Source of the DNA: Hyphomicrobiales bacterium
GTDB taxonomy: Bacteria; Pseudomonadota; Alphaproteobacteria; Rhizobiales; Rhizobiaceae
Assembly: GCA_900465675.1 (NCBI GenBank)
Contig: UBJR01000007.1
Location: 248,001-312,000 of the forward strand
Length of the DNA stretch: 64,000 bases
Direction of reading: 5' to 3'
The position numbers and the translations under genes are program-made. Within the stretch, counting starts at the first letter, position 1, and each line of letters begins with the position of its first letter. Positions 1 through 9,092 of the stretch are shown one piece after another. Under the pieces are notes generated by a model, which was not told the origin of the DNA, ran no database searches, and was given only the letters and a program-made list of their open reading frames with translations.

Positions 1-108
1 TTCACCCTTGGCAAGGTCGAGGGAGACACCGTCAATCAGAGTGCGCGTACCGCCGTCGAGATGGACCTTGACCGTCAGGTCGCGGACGGAAAGGACCGAG
101 GCGCTCAT
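1..108 (-). CDS. Peptide-type ABC transporter ATP-binding protein, N-terminal fragment
   Basis: Only the first 36 codons lie in the window; the gene continues beyond the left edge. The translation (MSASVLSVRDLTVKV, then GVSLDLAKGE) is the usual opening of an OppD/DppD ATPase before the Walker A loop, which is not reached. The ATG overlaps the stop of the upstream permease gene in an ATGA arrangement, so translation is probably coupled. It would energise import through the two permeases encoded just before it. Family assignment rests on context and a short N-terminus. Confidence 0.75.
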   Translation of the reverse strand, partial: MSASVLSVRDLTVKVHLDGGTRTLIDGVSLDLAKGE

Positions 109-956
109 TCGTGAACTCCAAGAAGTTCGCCGAGCGCATCACCCAGCATGCTGAAACCAAAGGCGAGGCAGACGATCGAAAGTCCGGGGAAGAGCGTGAT
201 CCACCATGCCGTGGTGATGAAGCTCTGTCCCTCGGCGACCATGACGCCCCATTCCGCGAGGGGCGGCTGTACGCCGAGGCCGAGATAGCTGACCGCCGCA
301 CCGCTGAGCAGTACCAGCGTGGCATCCGACATCGAGAAAACGATCGAACCCGTAATGGCGTTCGGCAGCAGGTGACGGAACATGATCCTGAAACGGCTGA
401 AGCCGAGGCTGACGGCGGCAACCGAATAGTCGGAGCTCTTCAGTACCAGCATCTGCGCCCGGATCAGGCGGGCATAGGAAACCCAGCCCACCAGCGCCAT
501 GGCGATATAGAAGCTGCTGAGCCCCGGCCCGAGGATGGCAATAATCGACAGCATCAGCACCAGGAACGGGAAGGCGAGGATGATATCGACGATGCGCATG
601 AAGATGGCATCGACGATACCACCGAAGAAGCCGGCGATGGTGCCGACCATCGTCCCGATCAGGAACGGAAAAAGCACGCCGATGACGGCGATCTGCAGAT
701 CGATGCGGGTACCCCAGATGACGCGCGAGAGGATGTCGCGGCCGAAATTGTCCGTGCCGAACAGATGCGCCAGTGACGGCGACTGCAGCCGCGCATCGGC
801 ATTCTGCAGGATCGGGTCATAGGGCGCGATGATGGGTGCACCGATTGCCAGCAGCAGAAAGAACAGCAGAACGCCGGCGCCGATCACAAGCGTCAGGCGG
901 CGGCCGAAGAAGCGGCGCCAGGCGATCGGTTGCGGAGAGAGCGTGCCGATGCTCAT
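105..956 (-). CDS. Peptide/nickel-type ABC transporter permease, DppC-like
   Basis: A 283-residue inner-membrane permease with an N-terminal transmembrane helix (about residues 20-45). It has the subfamily segment HLFGTDNFGRDILSR near residues 65-80, several further hydrophobic helices, and the EAA-loop region before the C-terminus. Length and motifs fit DppC/OppC/GsiD. It overlaps both neighbours by 4 bp (permease upstream, ATPase downstream). It forms half of the membrane channel with the DppB-like partner. Substrate cannot be read from the sequence; context favours peptides or amide-linked small molecules. Confidence 0.93.
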   Translation of the reverse strand: MSIGTLSPQPIAWRRFFGRRLTLVIGAGVLLFFLLLAIGAPIIAPYDPILQNADARLQSPSLAHLFGTDNFGRDILSRVIWGTRIDLQIAVIGVLFPFLIGTMVGTIAGFFGGIVDAIFMRIVDIILAFPFLVLMLSIIAILGPGLSSFYIAMALVGWVSYARLIRAQMLVLKSSDYSVAAVSLGFSRFRIMFRHLLPNAITGSIVFSMSDATLVLLSGAAVSYLGLGVQPPLAEWGVMVAEGQSFITTAWWITLFPGLSIVCLAFGFSMLGDALGELLGVHE

Positions 957-1891
957 AGCTTCACCCGCGGATCAACGGCGACGGTGACGATGTCGGCCAG
1001 GAAATTGACGAGGACGGTGGCACAGGCAAAGGTCATGGCCACGCCCTGGACGACCATGTAGTCGCGCGAGAAGATGGCGCGGACCAGGAGCTGGCCCATG
1101 CCGGGCAGCGCAAAGACGCTTTCCACCACTACGGTACCGCCGATCAGCCAGCCGATATTGACGGCGAGGAGATTGATGGTCGGCACCAGCGAATTGGGCA
1201 GCACATGGCGCCAGAAGACGATGCTTTCAGGCATGCCGCGGGCACGCGCCGCGGTCGCGACGTCGGACTTCAGGGATTCGATCATCGCCGAGCGCAGGCT
1301 GCGGGTCAGCACCGTCGACAGCGACAAGGCCACAGTCAATGCCGGTAGAATCAAATGCGAAAGCTTGTCGCCGAGCGTGGCTCCGTAGCCCGAAACCGGC
1401 AGTACGCCGAGTTCGACGCTGAAGAGAATGATCAGCATCAGGCCGAGCCAGAAGGGCGGAAAGCCGATCCCGAAGGTGGAGATGACGCGCACCGCATGAT
1501 CGGGCGCACCGCCGGCATTGCGGGCGGCGATCGCGGACATCGGCACAGCGATCAGGATCGACAAGATGACGCTGGTCAGCACCAGCGCTATCGTCGGCTC
1601 GATGCGGGTGGCGATCAGCGGCAGGACGTCGATCTTGTAGAGGATAGACCTGCCCATCTCGCCATTGGCGAGGTTCTTCAGGAAGTAGAAATATTGCAGC
1701 CACATCGGCTGATCGAGGCCGTATTGGGCGCGGATATTGGCAAGGGCGGTCGGTGTGGCGCGGGTGCCGAGAATATTGCGGGCCGGGTCTCCGGGGATCA
1801 GGCGCACGAGAATGAAAGTGATAATGCTAATGCCGAAAATAACAGGCAGAAACTGAAATGGACGGGTCAATATGAATTTATAACGATGCAT
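953..1891 (-). CDS. Peptide/nickel-type ABC transporter permease, DppB-like
   Basis: A 312-residue integral membrane protein with the DppB hallmarks: an N-terminal helix, the segment RLIPGDPARNILG at about residues 30-42, and the C-terminal VVVESVFALPGMGQLLVRAI region carrying the EAA loop. It overlaps the DppC-like gene by 4 bp. The hydrolase gene upstream ends about 50 bp before its start, so this transporter probably belongs to the transcript begun by that hydrolase. No solute-binding protein of this system is visible; it may lie beyond the left edge. Confidence 0.93.
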   Translation of the reverse strand: MHRYKFILTRPFQFLPVIFGISIITFILVRLIPGDPARNILGTRATPTALANIRAQYGLDQPMWLQYFYFLKNLANGEMGRSILYKIDVLPLIATRIEPTIALVLTSVILSILIAVPMSAIAARNAGGAPDHAVRVISTFGIGFPPFWLGLMLIILFSVELGVLPVSGYGATLGDKLSHLILPALTVALSLSTVLTRSLRSAMIESLKSDVATAARARGMPESIVFWRHVLPNSLVPTINLLAVNIGWLIGGTVVVESVFALPGMGQLLVRAIFSRDYMVVQGVAMTFACATVLVNFLADIVTVAVDPRVKL

Positions 1892-1942
1892 GGCGGCGTT
1901 GGCCCCCCTGTCTTGGCCGGGCTTCGATCTCCCTACACTGCA

Positions 1943-2833
1943 TCAGCTTGCCCCATGCCGCGACAGGAAATCGGTGAGCGCTGGATAATAATCCTGCGGG
2001 TTCTCGTAAAAGGGCATGTGGCTGGCATTGGCGAAGACCTTGAGCTCGGCATTCGGCAGCGCGAGCTTCATCCGCAGCGCGCAGGCCGGCGTCAGTTCGT
2101 CATGCTCGCCGGTGGTGATCAGAACGGGCACGGTCACGCGCGACAGATCGGGAATGCGGTTCCAGTCCTTCAGGTTGCCGATATAGAGAAACTCGTTCGG
2201 GCCCTGCATCGTCTCGTAGGGACCCATGTTCCAGTCGTCGAGCGAGCGGCGGACCGGCGCGGGCCATTCCGGAAGACGGCAGACGTGGCGATAGTTGAGG
2301 ATCGTGATGGCAGCCAGATATTCGGGGTGATTGTAGGTACCTTGCGCCTCGTGCTTCTGCATCATCGACACCGTTTCCGGGCCGAGCGCGGCGCGCAGCC
2401 GCTCCAGCTCCAGGATCAGATGCGGCATGTCGGCGACAGTATCTTCGAGGATCAGCGTCTGGAGATTTTCGGGATAAGTCAGCGCATAGTCGATCGCCAG
2501 CCAGCCGCCCCAGGAGTGGCCGAGCATGTGAACCTTGCCGAGGCCGAGCGCCTTGCGTACGATTTCGGTCTCCTCGACATAGCGGCCGATCGTCCAGAGT
2601 GACGGATCTGCCGGGCGATCGGACGAGCCGGTTCCGAGCTGGTCGAAGGCGACGACGCGATAGCCCTTGTCGATGAGGCAGGAATGGGCTTCGCGAAGAT
2701 AATCGCAGGGCAGGCCGGGGCCGCCATTCAGGCAGAAAACCGTTTCGCTTCCGCTGCCGAAGCTGTAGGCGACGACCTTATGGCCGTCGACCTCAATTTC
2801 ATGTCGCGCCTCAGGCTCGATTTCACGCCACAT
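1943..2833 (-). CDS. Proline iminopeptidase-family alpha/beta hydrolase (first pip gene)
   Basis: A 296-residue cytoplasmic hydrolase of peptidase family S33. Visible are the oxyanion-hole segment NGGPG (residues 36-40), the nucleophile elbow GHSWGG with Ser107, a late EHDELTP segment for the acid and NASHMPF for the histidine. The ATG at 2833 follows GGAG by six bases and is preferred to the in-frame TTG 33 bp upstream. It is divergent from the LuxR gene and probably heads the transporter operon. Family members act on N-terminal proline peptides or amides; here the substrate may be a plant-derived amide (inference). Confidence 0.92.
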   Translation of the reverse strand: MWREIEPEARHEIEVDGHKVVAYSFGSGSETVFCLNGGPGLPCDYLREAHSCLIDKGYRVVAFDQLGTGSSDRPADPSLWTIGRYVEETEIVRKALGLGKVHMLGHSWGGWLAIDYALTYPENLQTLILEDTVADMPHLILELERLRAALGPETVSMMQKHEAQGTYNHPEYLAAITILNYRHVCRLPEWPAPVRRSLDDWNMGPYETMQGPNEFLYIGNLKDWNRIPDLSRVTVPVLITTGEHDELTPACALRMKLALPNAELKVFANASHMPFYENPQDYYPALTDFLSRHGAS

Positions 2834-2913
2834 TGACCGCTCCGGCAGACGATTTCGCTTGCTCAATAATTGGGCATGGCTAAATTTTTATCTTAAACCG
2901 CAGTCTTTGCCAG

Positions 2914-2929
2914 CTATAAGAAGTGATAG
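2914..2929. promoter_or_regulatory. Candidate LuxR-type operator, copy 1 (pip box)
   Basis: The 16-mer CTATAAGAAGTGATAG is an imperfect inverted repeat (CTAT and ATAG arms, matching A/T inside). Two further outer pairs extend it to 22 bp (2911-2932). It lies between the divergent first hydrolase gene and the LuxR gene. Its reverse complement matches a second element ahead of the other hydrolase gene at 14 of 16 positions, with the same 16-bp length and CTAT/ATAG arms. That recurrence is the main argument. Binding by the LuxR protein is inferred. Confidence 0.6.
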
Positions 2930-2954
2930 GTGCGAGCCACCGATGGAGCCTGCC

Positions 2955-3737
2955 ATGCTTGACGAGATCGGCACGATCAGACGGCAATTCTCAGCCCACC
3001 AAACCCTGGAGGGGCGGATCGACCAGGTTTTCGAGGCCATGAAGCAGCTCGGCTTCGAGGCGCTGATCTACGATTACACACCGGTTCCCTATGATCTTGA
3101 CGGCGCGGTGATGATCCCCTCGTTGCTGAAGCTGCGCAACATTTCCGAGGATATGCGGGAATACTGGTTCGACCGCGGCTATTTCCGCATCGATCCGGTA
3201 CAGCAGGTGGCGTTGCGCACCTCCGCCCCATTCTATTGGAACTATAACGCGGACGCCGACACGCCGATCAGCCGCTTTATGAGCGACGACACAGCGCCTG
3301 TGACGCGCTATCTGAGCGAACGGGACATGTCGACGGGCGTCACTGTACCCGTCCACATGCCGGGCGGAGATTATGCGACGGTGACCGGGATCCGCTACGG
3401 CGCCAACGGCGATTTCGAGCGGCATGCCCTGCGCTATATCGCCGATTTCAACCTGCTGGCCCATGTCTTCCACGAGGCGGCCTTCTCGCTGTTCGATGCC
3501 GAGGCGCGCAGCGTCGGCAAGGTCCGGCTGACGGAGCGCGAGCGGGAATGTTTGCGCTATTCGGCGGAGGGACTATCGGCCAAGGAGATCTCACGGATCA
3601 TCGACCGCTCTGTGCCGACGGTGGTCATGCATCTGAACGCCGCGGCCAAGAAACTCGGCGCCCGCAACCGTACACAGGCGGTCGTGCGCGCCACGCATTA
3701 CCGGCTTCTCGACGAGCGTCCATCCTATAACTTCTGA
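2955..3737 (+). CDS. LuxR solo of the plant-responsive OryR/XccR/PipR subfamily
   Basis: A 260-residue quorum-sensing-type activator: autoinducer-binding domain (about 15-175) followed by a GerE helix-turn-helix (about 192-260, beginning LTERERECLRYSAEG). Aligned to TraR, Asp70, Pro71 and Trp85 are kept (here D80, P81, W95). TraR Trp57 is Met67 and Tyr61 is Trp71, the substitutions typical of LuxR solos that answer plant compounds rather than acyl-homoserine lactones. No luxI gene is present. The ATG at 2955 follows GGAG by six bases; an ATG 12 bp upstream has a poorer site. Both flanking genes are pip-type hydrolases, the classic context of this subfamily. Confidence 0.93.
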   Translation: MLDEIGTIRRQFSAHQTLEGRIDQVFEAMKQLGFEALIYDYTPVPYDLDGAVMIPSLLKLRNISEDMREYWFDRGYFRIDPVQQVALRTSAPFYWNYNADADTPISRFMSDDTAPVTRYLSERDMSTGVTVPVHMPGGDYATVTGIRYGANGDFERHALRYIADFNLLAHVFHEAAFSLFDAEARSVGKVRLTERERECLRYSAEGLSAKEISRIIDRSVPTVVMHLNAAAKKLGARNRTQAVVRATHYRLLDERPSYNF

Positions 3738-3740
3738 TAG
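3725..3740. promoter_or_regulatory. Candidate LuxR-type operator, copy 2 (pip box)
   Basis: CTATAACTTCTGATAG overlaps the stop codon of the LuxR gene and lies about 60 bp before the second pip gene. Read on the opposite strand it matches copy 1 at 14 of 16 positions. The arms CTAT/ATAG are inverted repeats. The position suits activation of the downstream hydrolase; function is inferred. Confidence 0.6.
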
Positions 3741-3790
3741 CTGCCTTCGGCTTTGCGGCGACGCTATGCTTTTTCCATCATTGCCCCTAG

Positions 3791-4705
3791 ATGGAGACGC
3801 CAGTGGCCGCCGTTCAGACGACAGAAGCCTATCTGCCCTTCCGCGAATACCGCACCTGGTACCGCATCACCGGTTCGCTCGAGAGCGGAAAGCTGCCGCT
3901 CGTCGTTGCCCACGGTGGCCCGGGCTGCACACACGACTATGTCGATTCCTTCAAGGGCATCGCCGCCCTCGATGGCCGCGCGGTGATCCATTATGATCAG
4001 CTCGGCAACGGCCATTCGACGCGCTTGCCGGACAAGGGGCCGGATTTCTGGACCCCGGCGCTCTTCCTCGAAGAACTCGATGCGCTCTTGAAACATCTTG
4101 GCATCCAGGATCGCTACGCCTTCCTTGGCCAGTCCTGGGGTGGCATGCTCGGCGCTGAGCATGCGGTTCGTCAGCCAAAGGGCCTCAAGGCGCTGGTCGT
4201 CGCCAATTCGCCGGCCAACATGCATACCTGGGTCGCCGAGGCTAACCGGTTGCGCGAAGAGCTGCCGCAGGATGTGCAGGATACGCTGCTGAAGCACGAA
4301 GAAGCAGGAACGATCACTGACCCCGAATATATTGCCGCCTCGCGTGTCTTCTACGACCGGCATGTCTGCCGCGTCACGCCCTGGCCAGATGATGTGGCCC
4401 GCACCTTCGCGGCCATGGACGAGGACAATACCGTTTATCGCAACATGAACGGCCCGACCGAATTCCACGTCATCGGCACGATGAAGGACTGGACGATCGA
4501 GGATCGCTTGCCGCTGATCGAGGCGCCGACACTGTTGATATCAGGCAAATACGACGAGGCTACGCCGCTGGTCGTCAAGCCCTATGTCAACCGCGTCAAG
4601 GGGTGCGAATGGGTGCTCTTCGAGCATTCCAGCCATATGCCGCATGTCGAGGAAAAGGAGCTTTGCCTCGCCATCGTCTCCGGCTTCCTGTCGAAATACG
4701 ACTGA
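3791..4705 (+). CDS. Proline iminopeptidase-family alpha/beta hydrolase (second pip gene)
   Basis: A 304-residue S33-family hydrolase related to the first pip gene. It has HGGPG near residues 41-45, GQSWGG with Ser115 as nucleophile, GKYDEATP near the acid residue and SSHMPHVEE near the histidine. The start is uncertain: the ATG at 3791 has no Shine-Dalgarno sequence, whereas an in-frame GTG at 3803 follows GGAG by six bases. It is co-directional with the LuxR gene 53 bp upstream and convergent with the M32 peptidase gene. A cytoplasmic aminopeptidase or amidase role is expected. Confidence 0.92.
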   Translation: METPVAAVQTTEAYLPFREYRTWYRITGSLESGKLPLVVAHGGPGCTHDYVDSFKGIAALDGRAVIHYDQLGNGHSTRLPDKGPDFWTPALFLEELDALLKHLGIQDRYAFLGQSWGGMLGAEHAVRQPKGLKALVVANSPANMHTWVAEANRLREELPQDVQDTLLKHEEAGTITDPEYIAASRVFYDRHVCRVTPWPDDVARTFAAMDEDNTVYRNMNGPTEFHVIGTMKDWTIEDRLPLIEAPTLLISGKYDEATPLVVKPYVNRVKGCEWVLFEHSSHMPHVEEKELCLAIVSGFLSKYD

Positions 4706-4708
4706 CCG

Positions 4709-6223
4709 TCAGGCTGTGAGATCGTCGACCTTGCGGGCGAGGTCGGCGACATAGGCCCTGGTAGAGAGGTCCGATCCCGTGGCATCCCTCAGCAGCTGGC
4801 TGGCGCTCTTCGAGCGGCCGAACTGATGGATATTGTCGTTCAGCCAGGTCTTCAGAGGCAGGTAGTCGCCAGTCTCCAGCCCATCGGCAATCGCTTTCTC
4901 CTTGCTCGCGGCGGCGAAGAACTGCGACGACATGATGTTGCCGATCGTATAGGTTGGGAAGGAGCCGACCATGCCTGAGGACCAGTGGACGTCCTGCAGG
5001 ACGCCGAGCGTATCGGAGGGCACCTCAAGGCCGAGATAGGACTTGATCTTCTCCCGCCAGATCGCGGGAAGATCGCCGACACGGATTTCGCCAGCCATCA
5101 GTCCGGCCTCGATCTCTGAGCGCAGCATGATGTGCATGTCATAGGTCAGCTCATCAGCCTCGACGCGGATGAAGCCGGGGCGGGCGGCGTTGACGGCCCG
5201 CCAGAAGTCCTCCGCAGTCACGTCGGCGAGTTGATCGGGGAAGGTTTTCTGCAGATCGGCGAAGTTCAGTTCCCAGAAGCGGCGCGAGCGGCCGACGCGG
5301 TTTTCCCAGAGGCGCGACTGCGATTCATGCGTGCCGAAACTGGTGCCGCCGACGGCGTAAAGATTGACGAAATCGGTCGTAAAGACGGAGCGGCTGAACT
5401 CTTCGGAGATGCCCTGCTCATAGATGCCGTGCCCGGCCTCGTGCCAGACGGCGAAGAGGCCGCCGGGCAGCCAGGTCTCGCGGAAGCGACCGGTGATGCG
5501 CACGTCCGAGCGGGTGAAGGAAATCTCGAAGGGGTGGACCGTGTCGTCGAGGCGGCCGCGGTTGAAGTCATAGCCGAAGCGGCTGGAGATCAGGCTGGAG
5601 AAGGCGCGCTGCTTGTCCACCGGGTAGGCACGCTCGAGAATTTCGGAGCGGACCTTGGCTTCCCTGGCGCGTTCGAGCAGCGACCGCAGGCCATCACCCA
5701 GTTCGCCATAGAGTGTGCGCAGCCGCGACCAGGTCATGCCGGGCTCATAGGTGCCGACAAGCGCATCATAGGGATGCTCGGCATAGCCAATGGACGCAGC
5801 GATCTCGCGCTGCATCTCCATGGTCCGTTCCAGCATCGGCGCGAAGGCCGCGAAGTCATTGGCGGCGCGGGCCCTGCTCCAGGCAGCCTGGGCAACGGTC
5901 TTCAGCTCGGCCGCGTCGCTGACCAGTTTTGCCGGGATGCGCGCTAGAGTGCCGATCGCCTCGGCCGCCTGCTCGACCGCCAGCTTGCGGTGATCGCCGT
6001 ATGCTGCCCCCTTGAGCTCTGAGCGGGCATCCTCGATGGCGCGCTGGAGGCTATCGCCGGTCGCGAGATCGCGGGCAAGCCCGACCAGCGTGGCGATCTG
6101 CTTGCCGCGGGCATCGACGCCGCCCGGCGGCATCATGGTGCGGGCATCCCAGGTCAAGAGGTTCACGGCGCAGAGCACGTCGTTGATCCTGGCGATTTCG
6201 CTTTCGAAGCTGGCATAGGTCAT
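4709..6223 (-). CDS. M32-family carboxypeptidase (carboxypeptidase Taq type)
   Basis: A 504-residue, all-helical zinc metallocarboxypeptidase, the normal length for family M32. The zinc site HEAGH is at about residues 261-265, followed by the family segment GTHESQSR near 298-304. It should trim peptides from the C-terminus in the cytoplasm. It is the last gene after the ATPases of the second transporter (12-bp gap), so peptide uptake and breakdown appear to be cotranscribed. It lies tail to tail with the second pip gene. Confidence 0.95.
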   Translation of the reverse strand: MTYASFESEIARINDVLCAVNLLTWDARTMMPPGGVDARGKQIATLVGLARDLATGDSLQRAIEDARSELKGAAYGDHRKLAVEQAAEAIGTLARIPAKLVSDAAELKTVAQAAWSRARAANDFAAFAPMLERTMEMQREIAASIGYAEHPYDALVGTYEPGMTWSRLRTLYGELGDGLRSLLERAREAKVRSEILERAYPVDKQRAFSSLISSRFGYDFNRGRLDDTVHPFEISFTRSDVRITGRFRETWLPGGLFAVWHEAGHGIYEQGISEEFSRSVFTTDFVNLYAVGGTSFGTHESQSRLWENRVGRSRRFWELNFADLQKTFPDQLADVTAEDFWRAVNAARPGFIRVEADELTYDMHIMLRSEIEAGLMAGEIRVGDLPAIWREKIKSYLGLEVPSDTLGVLQDVHWSSGMVGSFPTYTIGNIMSSQFFAAASKEKAIADGLETGDYLPLKTWLNDNIHQFGRSKSASQLLRDATGSDLSTRAYVADLARKVDDLTA

Positions 6224-6235
6224 CGTCTCAAATCC

Positions 6236-7243
6236 TTATTGCGCCGGAGCTGCGCCGAAATCCTCGAGGTGGCAGGCGGCCAGCTGGCCAAGCCCGCGTG
6301 GTGTCAAAAGCGGGCGCTCGACCCGGCAGCGGTCGAAGGCGTGCGGACAGCGGCTGGCGAAGGCGCAGCCGGGCGGCACGTCGAGCGGGCTCGGCAGTTC
6401 GCCGCGCGCGGCAACCGTGCGACTGCGGCGCGATGGATCGAGCTCGGGTGCGGCATCGAGAAGCGCCTTGGAATAGGGATGACGCGGGGCGGTGAAGAGC
6501 GCTTCCGAAGTGCTGACCTCGACGACCTGCCCGAGATACATCACCGCGACACGATGCGAGATGTGGCGCACCAGTCTCAGATCATGGGCGACGAAGACGA
6601 CGGTCAGGTGCAGCTGTTCCTGCAATTGCAGCAGCAGATTGACGACCTGCGCCTGCACCGAGACATCGAGTGCCGAGACCAGCTCGTCCGCCACGATCAC
6701 CTCAGGCTCGACAGCAAGAGCCCGGGCGATGCCGATGCGTTGGCGCTGGCCACCGGAGAATTCGTGCGGGTAGCGGGCGGCCGCATCCTGCGGAAGCCGG
6801 ACCAGTTCCAGCAGTTCGGCGATTCGGTGCGGGATTTCCGCCTTCGGGCGCATCTTATGGACCGAAAGCGCTTCACCCAAAATCTGCGATACGGTCATGC
6901 GCGGGTTGAGCGAGCCGTAGGGATCCTGAAAGATCATCTGCACACGGCGGTTGAAGGCGCGCCGGTCACCGCCGCGCAGGCGGGCGATATCCTCCCCCTC
7001 GAAGCGGATTGCGCCGCCATCCGGCTCGTGCAGCCGCACGAGGCAGCGGGCGAGGGTGGATTTGCCGCAGCCGGACTCACCTACGATGCCGAGCGTCTCG
7101 CCGCGATGGATTTCGAGCGTCACGTCGCGCAGTGCCTGGACAGCAAGCGGCGGCCTGCCCTGTAGTCGCCGCGTTAGCGAGTAGGGACCGGCAAAGCGCT
7201 TGGAGATGCCGTCGATTGACAGGATGGGGAGGGTCGCGTTCAC
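6236..7243 (-). CDS. Peptide-type ABC transporter ATP-binding protein, DppF-like
   Basis: A 335-residue ATPase with Walker A GESGCGKST, the signature SGGQRQRIGIARAL, Walker B VIVADELVSALD and an H-loop (VFVAHDL). The C-terminal oligopeptide-transporter extension contains GCAFASRCPHAFDRC, a likely cysteine-rich cluster. I chose the GTG start because it overlaps the upstream stop as GTGA and leaves [12 protein letters not shown] as the N-terminus; longer readings run into the previous ATPase. It pairs with the DppD-like ATPase to power the transporter. Confidence 0.94.
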   Translation of the reverse strand: MNATLPILSIDGISKRFAGPYSLTRRLQGRPPLAVQALRDVTLEIHRGETLGIVGESGCGKSTLARCLVRLHEPDGGAIRFEGEDIARLRGGDRRAFNRRVQMIFQDPYGSLNPRMTVSQILGEALSVHKMRPKAEIPHRIAELLELVRLPQDAAARYPHEFSGGQRQRIGIARALAVEPEVIVADELVSALDVSVQAQVVNLLLQLQEQLHLTVVFVAHDLRLVRHISHRVAVMYLGQVVEVSTSEALFTAPRHPYSKALLDAAPELDPSRRSRTVAARGELPSPLDVPPGCAFASRCPHAFDRCRVERPLLTPRGLGQLAACHLEDFGAAPAQ

Positions 7244-8247
7244 AGGATGGCCTCCGCTGCCGCCACCTGGCTGTGATGGAAGCAGGCGACGGCGCGCCCG
7301 AGCGCGCCAACCGTTTCCAGCGGTGGCCGTTCCTTGCGACAGAGGTCGGTCGCGAAGGTGCAGCGCGGATGGAAGGCGCATCCTTCGGGCAGGTTGGTGA
7401 GGCTCGGCGGCGTGCCCTCGATCGATTGCAGCACGGTGCGCGATGCACCGGAGCGCGGCACGGAACCCAGAAGTCCGCGCGTATAGGGATGGTGCGGCGT
7501 GTTGAAGACATCGGTCACCGTACCGGTCTCGACGATCCGCCCGGCATACATCACCGCCATCCGGTCGCAGGTGGCGGCGACGACGCCGAGATCGTGGGTG
7601 ACGAGCACGACGCTCATCGACAGACGGTCGCGCAGATCAAGCAGCAGTTTAAGGATCTGGTCCTGGATGGTGACGTCGAGCGCCGTCGTTGGCTCGTCGG
7701 CGAGCAGCAGCTTGGGGGAGCAGGCAAGCGCGATGGCGATCATGGCGCGCTGGCGCATGCCGCCGGAGAACTGATGCGGATATTCCTGCAGGCGCCGCTC
7801 GGCGGCGGGGATGCCGACAATGTTCATCAGTTCGAGGGCGCGCGCCTTGCGATCGCGGGCATTCAGCGTCGTATGGGCGACAAGGTTCTCCTCGATCTGC
7901 ACGCCAACAGGCAATACGGGGTTGAGCGCTGTCATCGGCTCCTGAAAGATCATGGCGATCTCGCCGCCACGCACCTTGCGCAGCTCCTCGGCCGGCATCG
8001 CGACGAGATCGCGCCCGTGCCACTCGACACGGCCGCTGACATGGCCGGGCTCGCGGATCAGCCGCATGATCGAGCGAAGGGTCACGCTCTTGCCGGAGCC
8101 GGATTCGCCGACAAGGCCGACGACTTCGCCGGGCGCCACGTCGAAATCGACATCGGCGGCAGCAATCGCCTGGCCGCGCGGCGTATCGAAAGTGGTCGTC
8201 AGGCCGCGGACGATCAGCCCGCTGTTTTCGCCGGCTGCGCCCATCAT
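7240..8247 (-). CDS. Peptide-type ABC transporter ATP-binding protein, DppD-like
   Basis: A 335-residue ATPase with Walker [10 protein letters not shown], signature [14 protein letters not shown], Walker [13 protein letters not shown], switch histidine in LVTHDL, and the C-terminal [15 protein letters not shown] cluster typical of OppD/DppD. The first of two adjacent ATGs overlaps the permease stop (ATGA), so translation is coupled to the permease. It overlaps the DppF-like gene by 4 bp. The ADELVSALD of its partner contrasts with the canonical Walker B here. Confidence 0.94.
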   Translation of the reverse strand: MMGAAGENSGLIVRGLTTTFDTPRGQAIAAADVDFDVAPGEVVGLVGESGSGKSVTLRSIMRLIREPGHVSGRVEWHGRDLVAMPAEELRKVRGGEIAMIFQEPMTALNPVLPVGVQIEENLVAHTTLNARDRKARALELMNIVGIPAAERRLQEYPHQFSGGMRQRAMIAIALACSPKLLLADEPTTALDVTIQDQILKLLLDLRDRLSMSVVLVTHDLGVVAATCDRMAVMYAGRIVETGTVTDVFNTPHHPYTRGLLGSVPRSGASRTVLQSIEGTPPSLTNLPEGCAFHPRCTFATDLCRKERPPLETVGALGRAVACFHHSQVAAAEAIL

Positions 8248-9092
8248 CGTCTGACCCTCAACAGTTCGGCGACACCGTCCCCGGCCAGGCTGAAACCGAG
8301 GCCGGTGAGCACGATCGCGACGCCGGGGAAGACCGAAATCCACCAGGCGGTGTTCATGAAGTTCTTGCCGTCGGCGATCTGCACCCCCCATTCGGCCGCC
8401 GGCGGCTGGGCGCCGAGGCCGAGGTACCCCAGGCTGGAACCGAGGAGGATGGCGAGCGCCATGTCGGTCATCCAGTAAACGATTGCCGGGGTGATGGCGT
8501 TCGGCAGCAGATGACGGAAGACGATGCGCAGCGGCGCGTAGCCCATAACCCTGCCGGCGTCGGCATAATCGAGCCGCTTCTGCACCTTGATTTCGGAGGC
8601 GACGAGACGCGCATAGAAGACCCAGCCCACGACGCCGACGGCGACATACATGTTGCCGAGACCGGGGCCGAGCACCGAAACTATGGCGATGACAAGCACG
8701 AGGAACGGGAAGGTGATCGTCGCATCGACGATCCGGCCGAAGATCGCCTCCCAGATGCCGCCGACATAGCCGATGAAGGCGCCGATGATGGTGCCGAAGA
8801 TGAACGGCCCGATGGTGGCGAAGACGGCAATCTGCATATCGAGCGTATAGGCATGGATGACGCGCGACAGCACATCCCGGCCGAAGCTGTCGGTGCCGAA
8901 GGGATGCGCCCAGCTTGGCGGCTTCAGCAGCGCGTTATAATCGAAGGCGACGGGATCGGAGGGCGCGAAAAGCGACGGCCAAATCGCGACGATCAGGCTG
9001 AAACCGAGAATGATGCCGCCGGAGATTAGCGAGCGGGGGAGTTTGCGCCAGCGGAGCGTGGGGCGGGCGGCTTTGGCCGCTTCGGCACTCAT
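8244..9092 (-). CDS. Peptide/nickel-type ABC transporter permease, DppC-like (second system)
   Basis: A 282-residue permease with an N-terminal helix (about residues 22-45), HPFGTDSFGRDVLSRVI (about 64-80) and the C-terminal helices and EAA-loop region of the DppC family. It overlaps the DppB-like gene upstream and the ATPase downstream by 4 bp each. It is similar in layout to the permease at 105-956 but diverged in sequence, so this is a second system, not a recent tandem duplicate. Confidence 0.94.
   Translation of the reverse strand: MSAEAAKAARPTLRWRKLPRSLISGGIILGFSLIVAIWPSLFAPSDPVAFDYNALLKPPSWAHPFGTDSFGRDVLSRVIHAYTLDMQIAVFATIGPFIFGTIIGAFIGYVGGIWEAIFGRIVDATITFPFLVLVIAIVSVLGPGLGNMYVAVGVVGWVFYARLVASEIKVQKRLDYADAGRVMGYAPLRIVFRHLLPNAITPAIVYWMTDMALAILLGSSLGYLGLGAQPPAAEWGVQIADGKNFMNTAWWISVFPGVAIVLTGLGFSLAGDGVAELLRVRR

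Noticed and set aside
1355..2602. 415-residue plus-strand frame
   Set aside because: It is antisense to the permease and first hydrolase genes, both with strong motifs; its composition (Gly, Arg, Asp, His-rich) is that of a mirror frame.
5132..5947. 271-residue plus-strand frame
   Set aside because: Antisense to the M32 peptidase gene, which has its HEAGH site.
6239..7165. 308-residue plus-strand frame
   Set aside because: Antisense to the DppF-like ATPase gene.
7009..8478. 489-residue plus-strand frame
   Set aside because: Antisense to the two ATPase genes with intact Walker motifs; no protein-like features or start signal.
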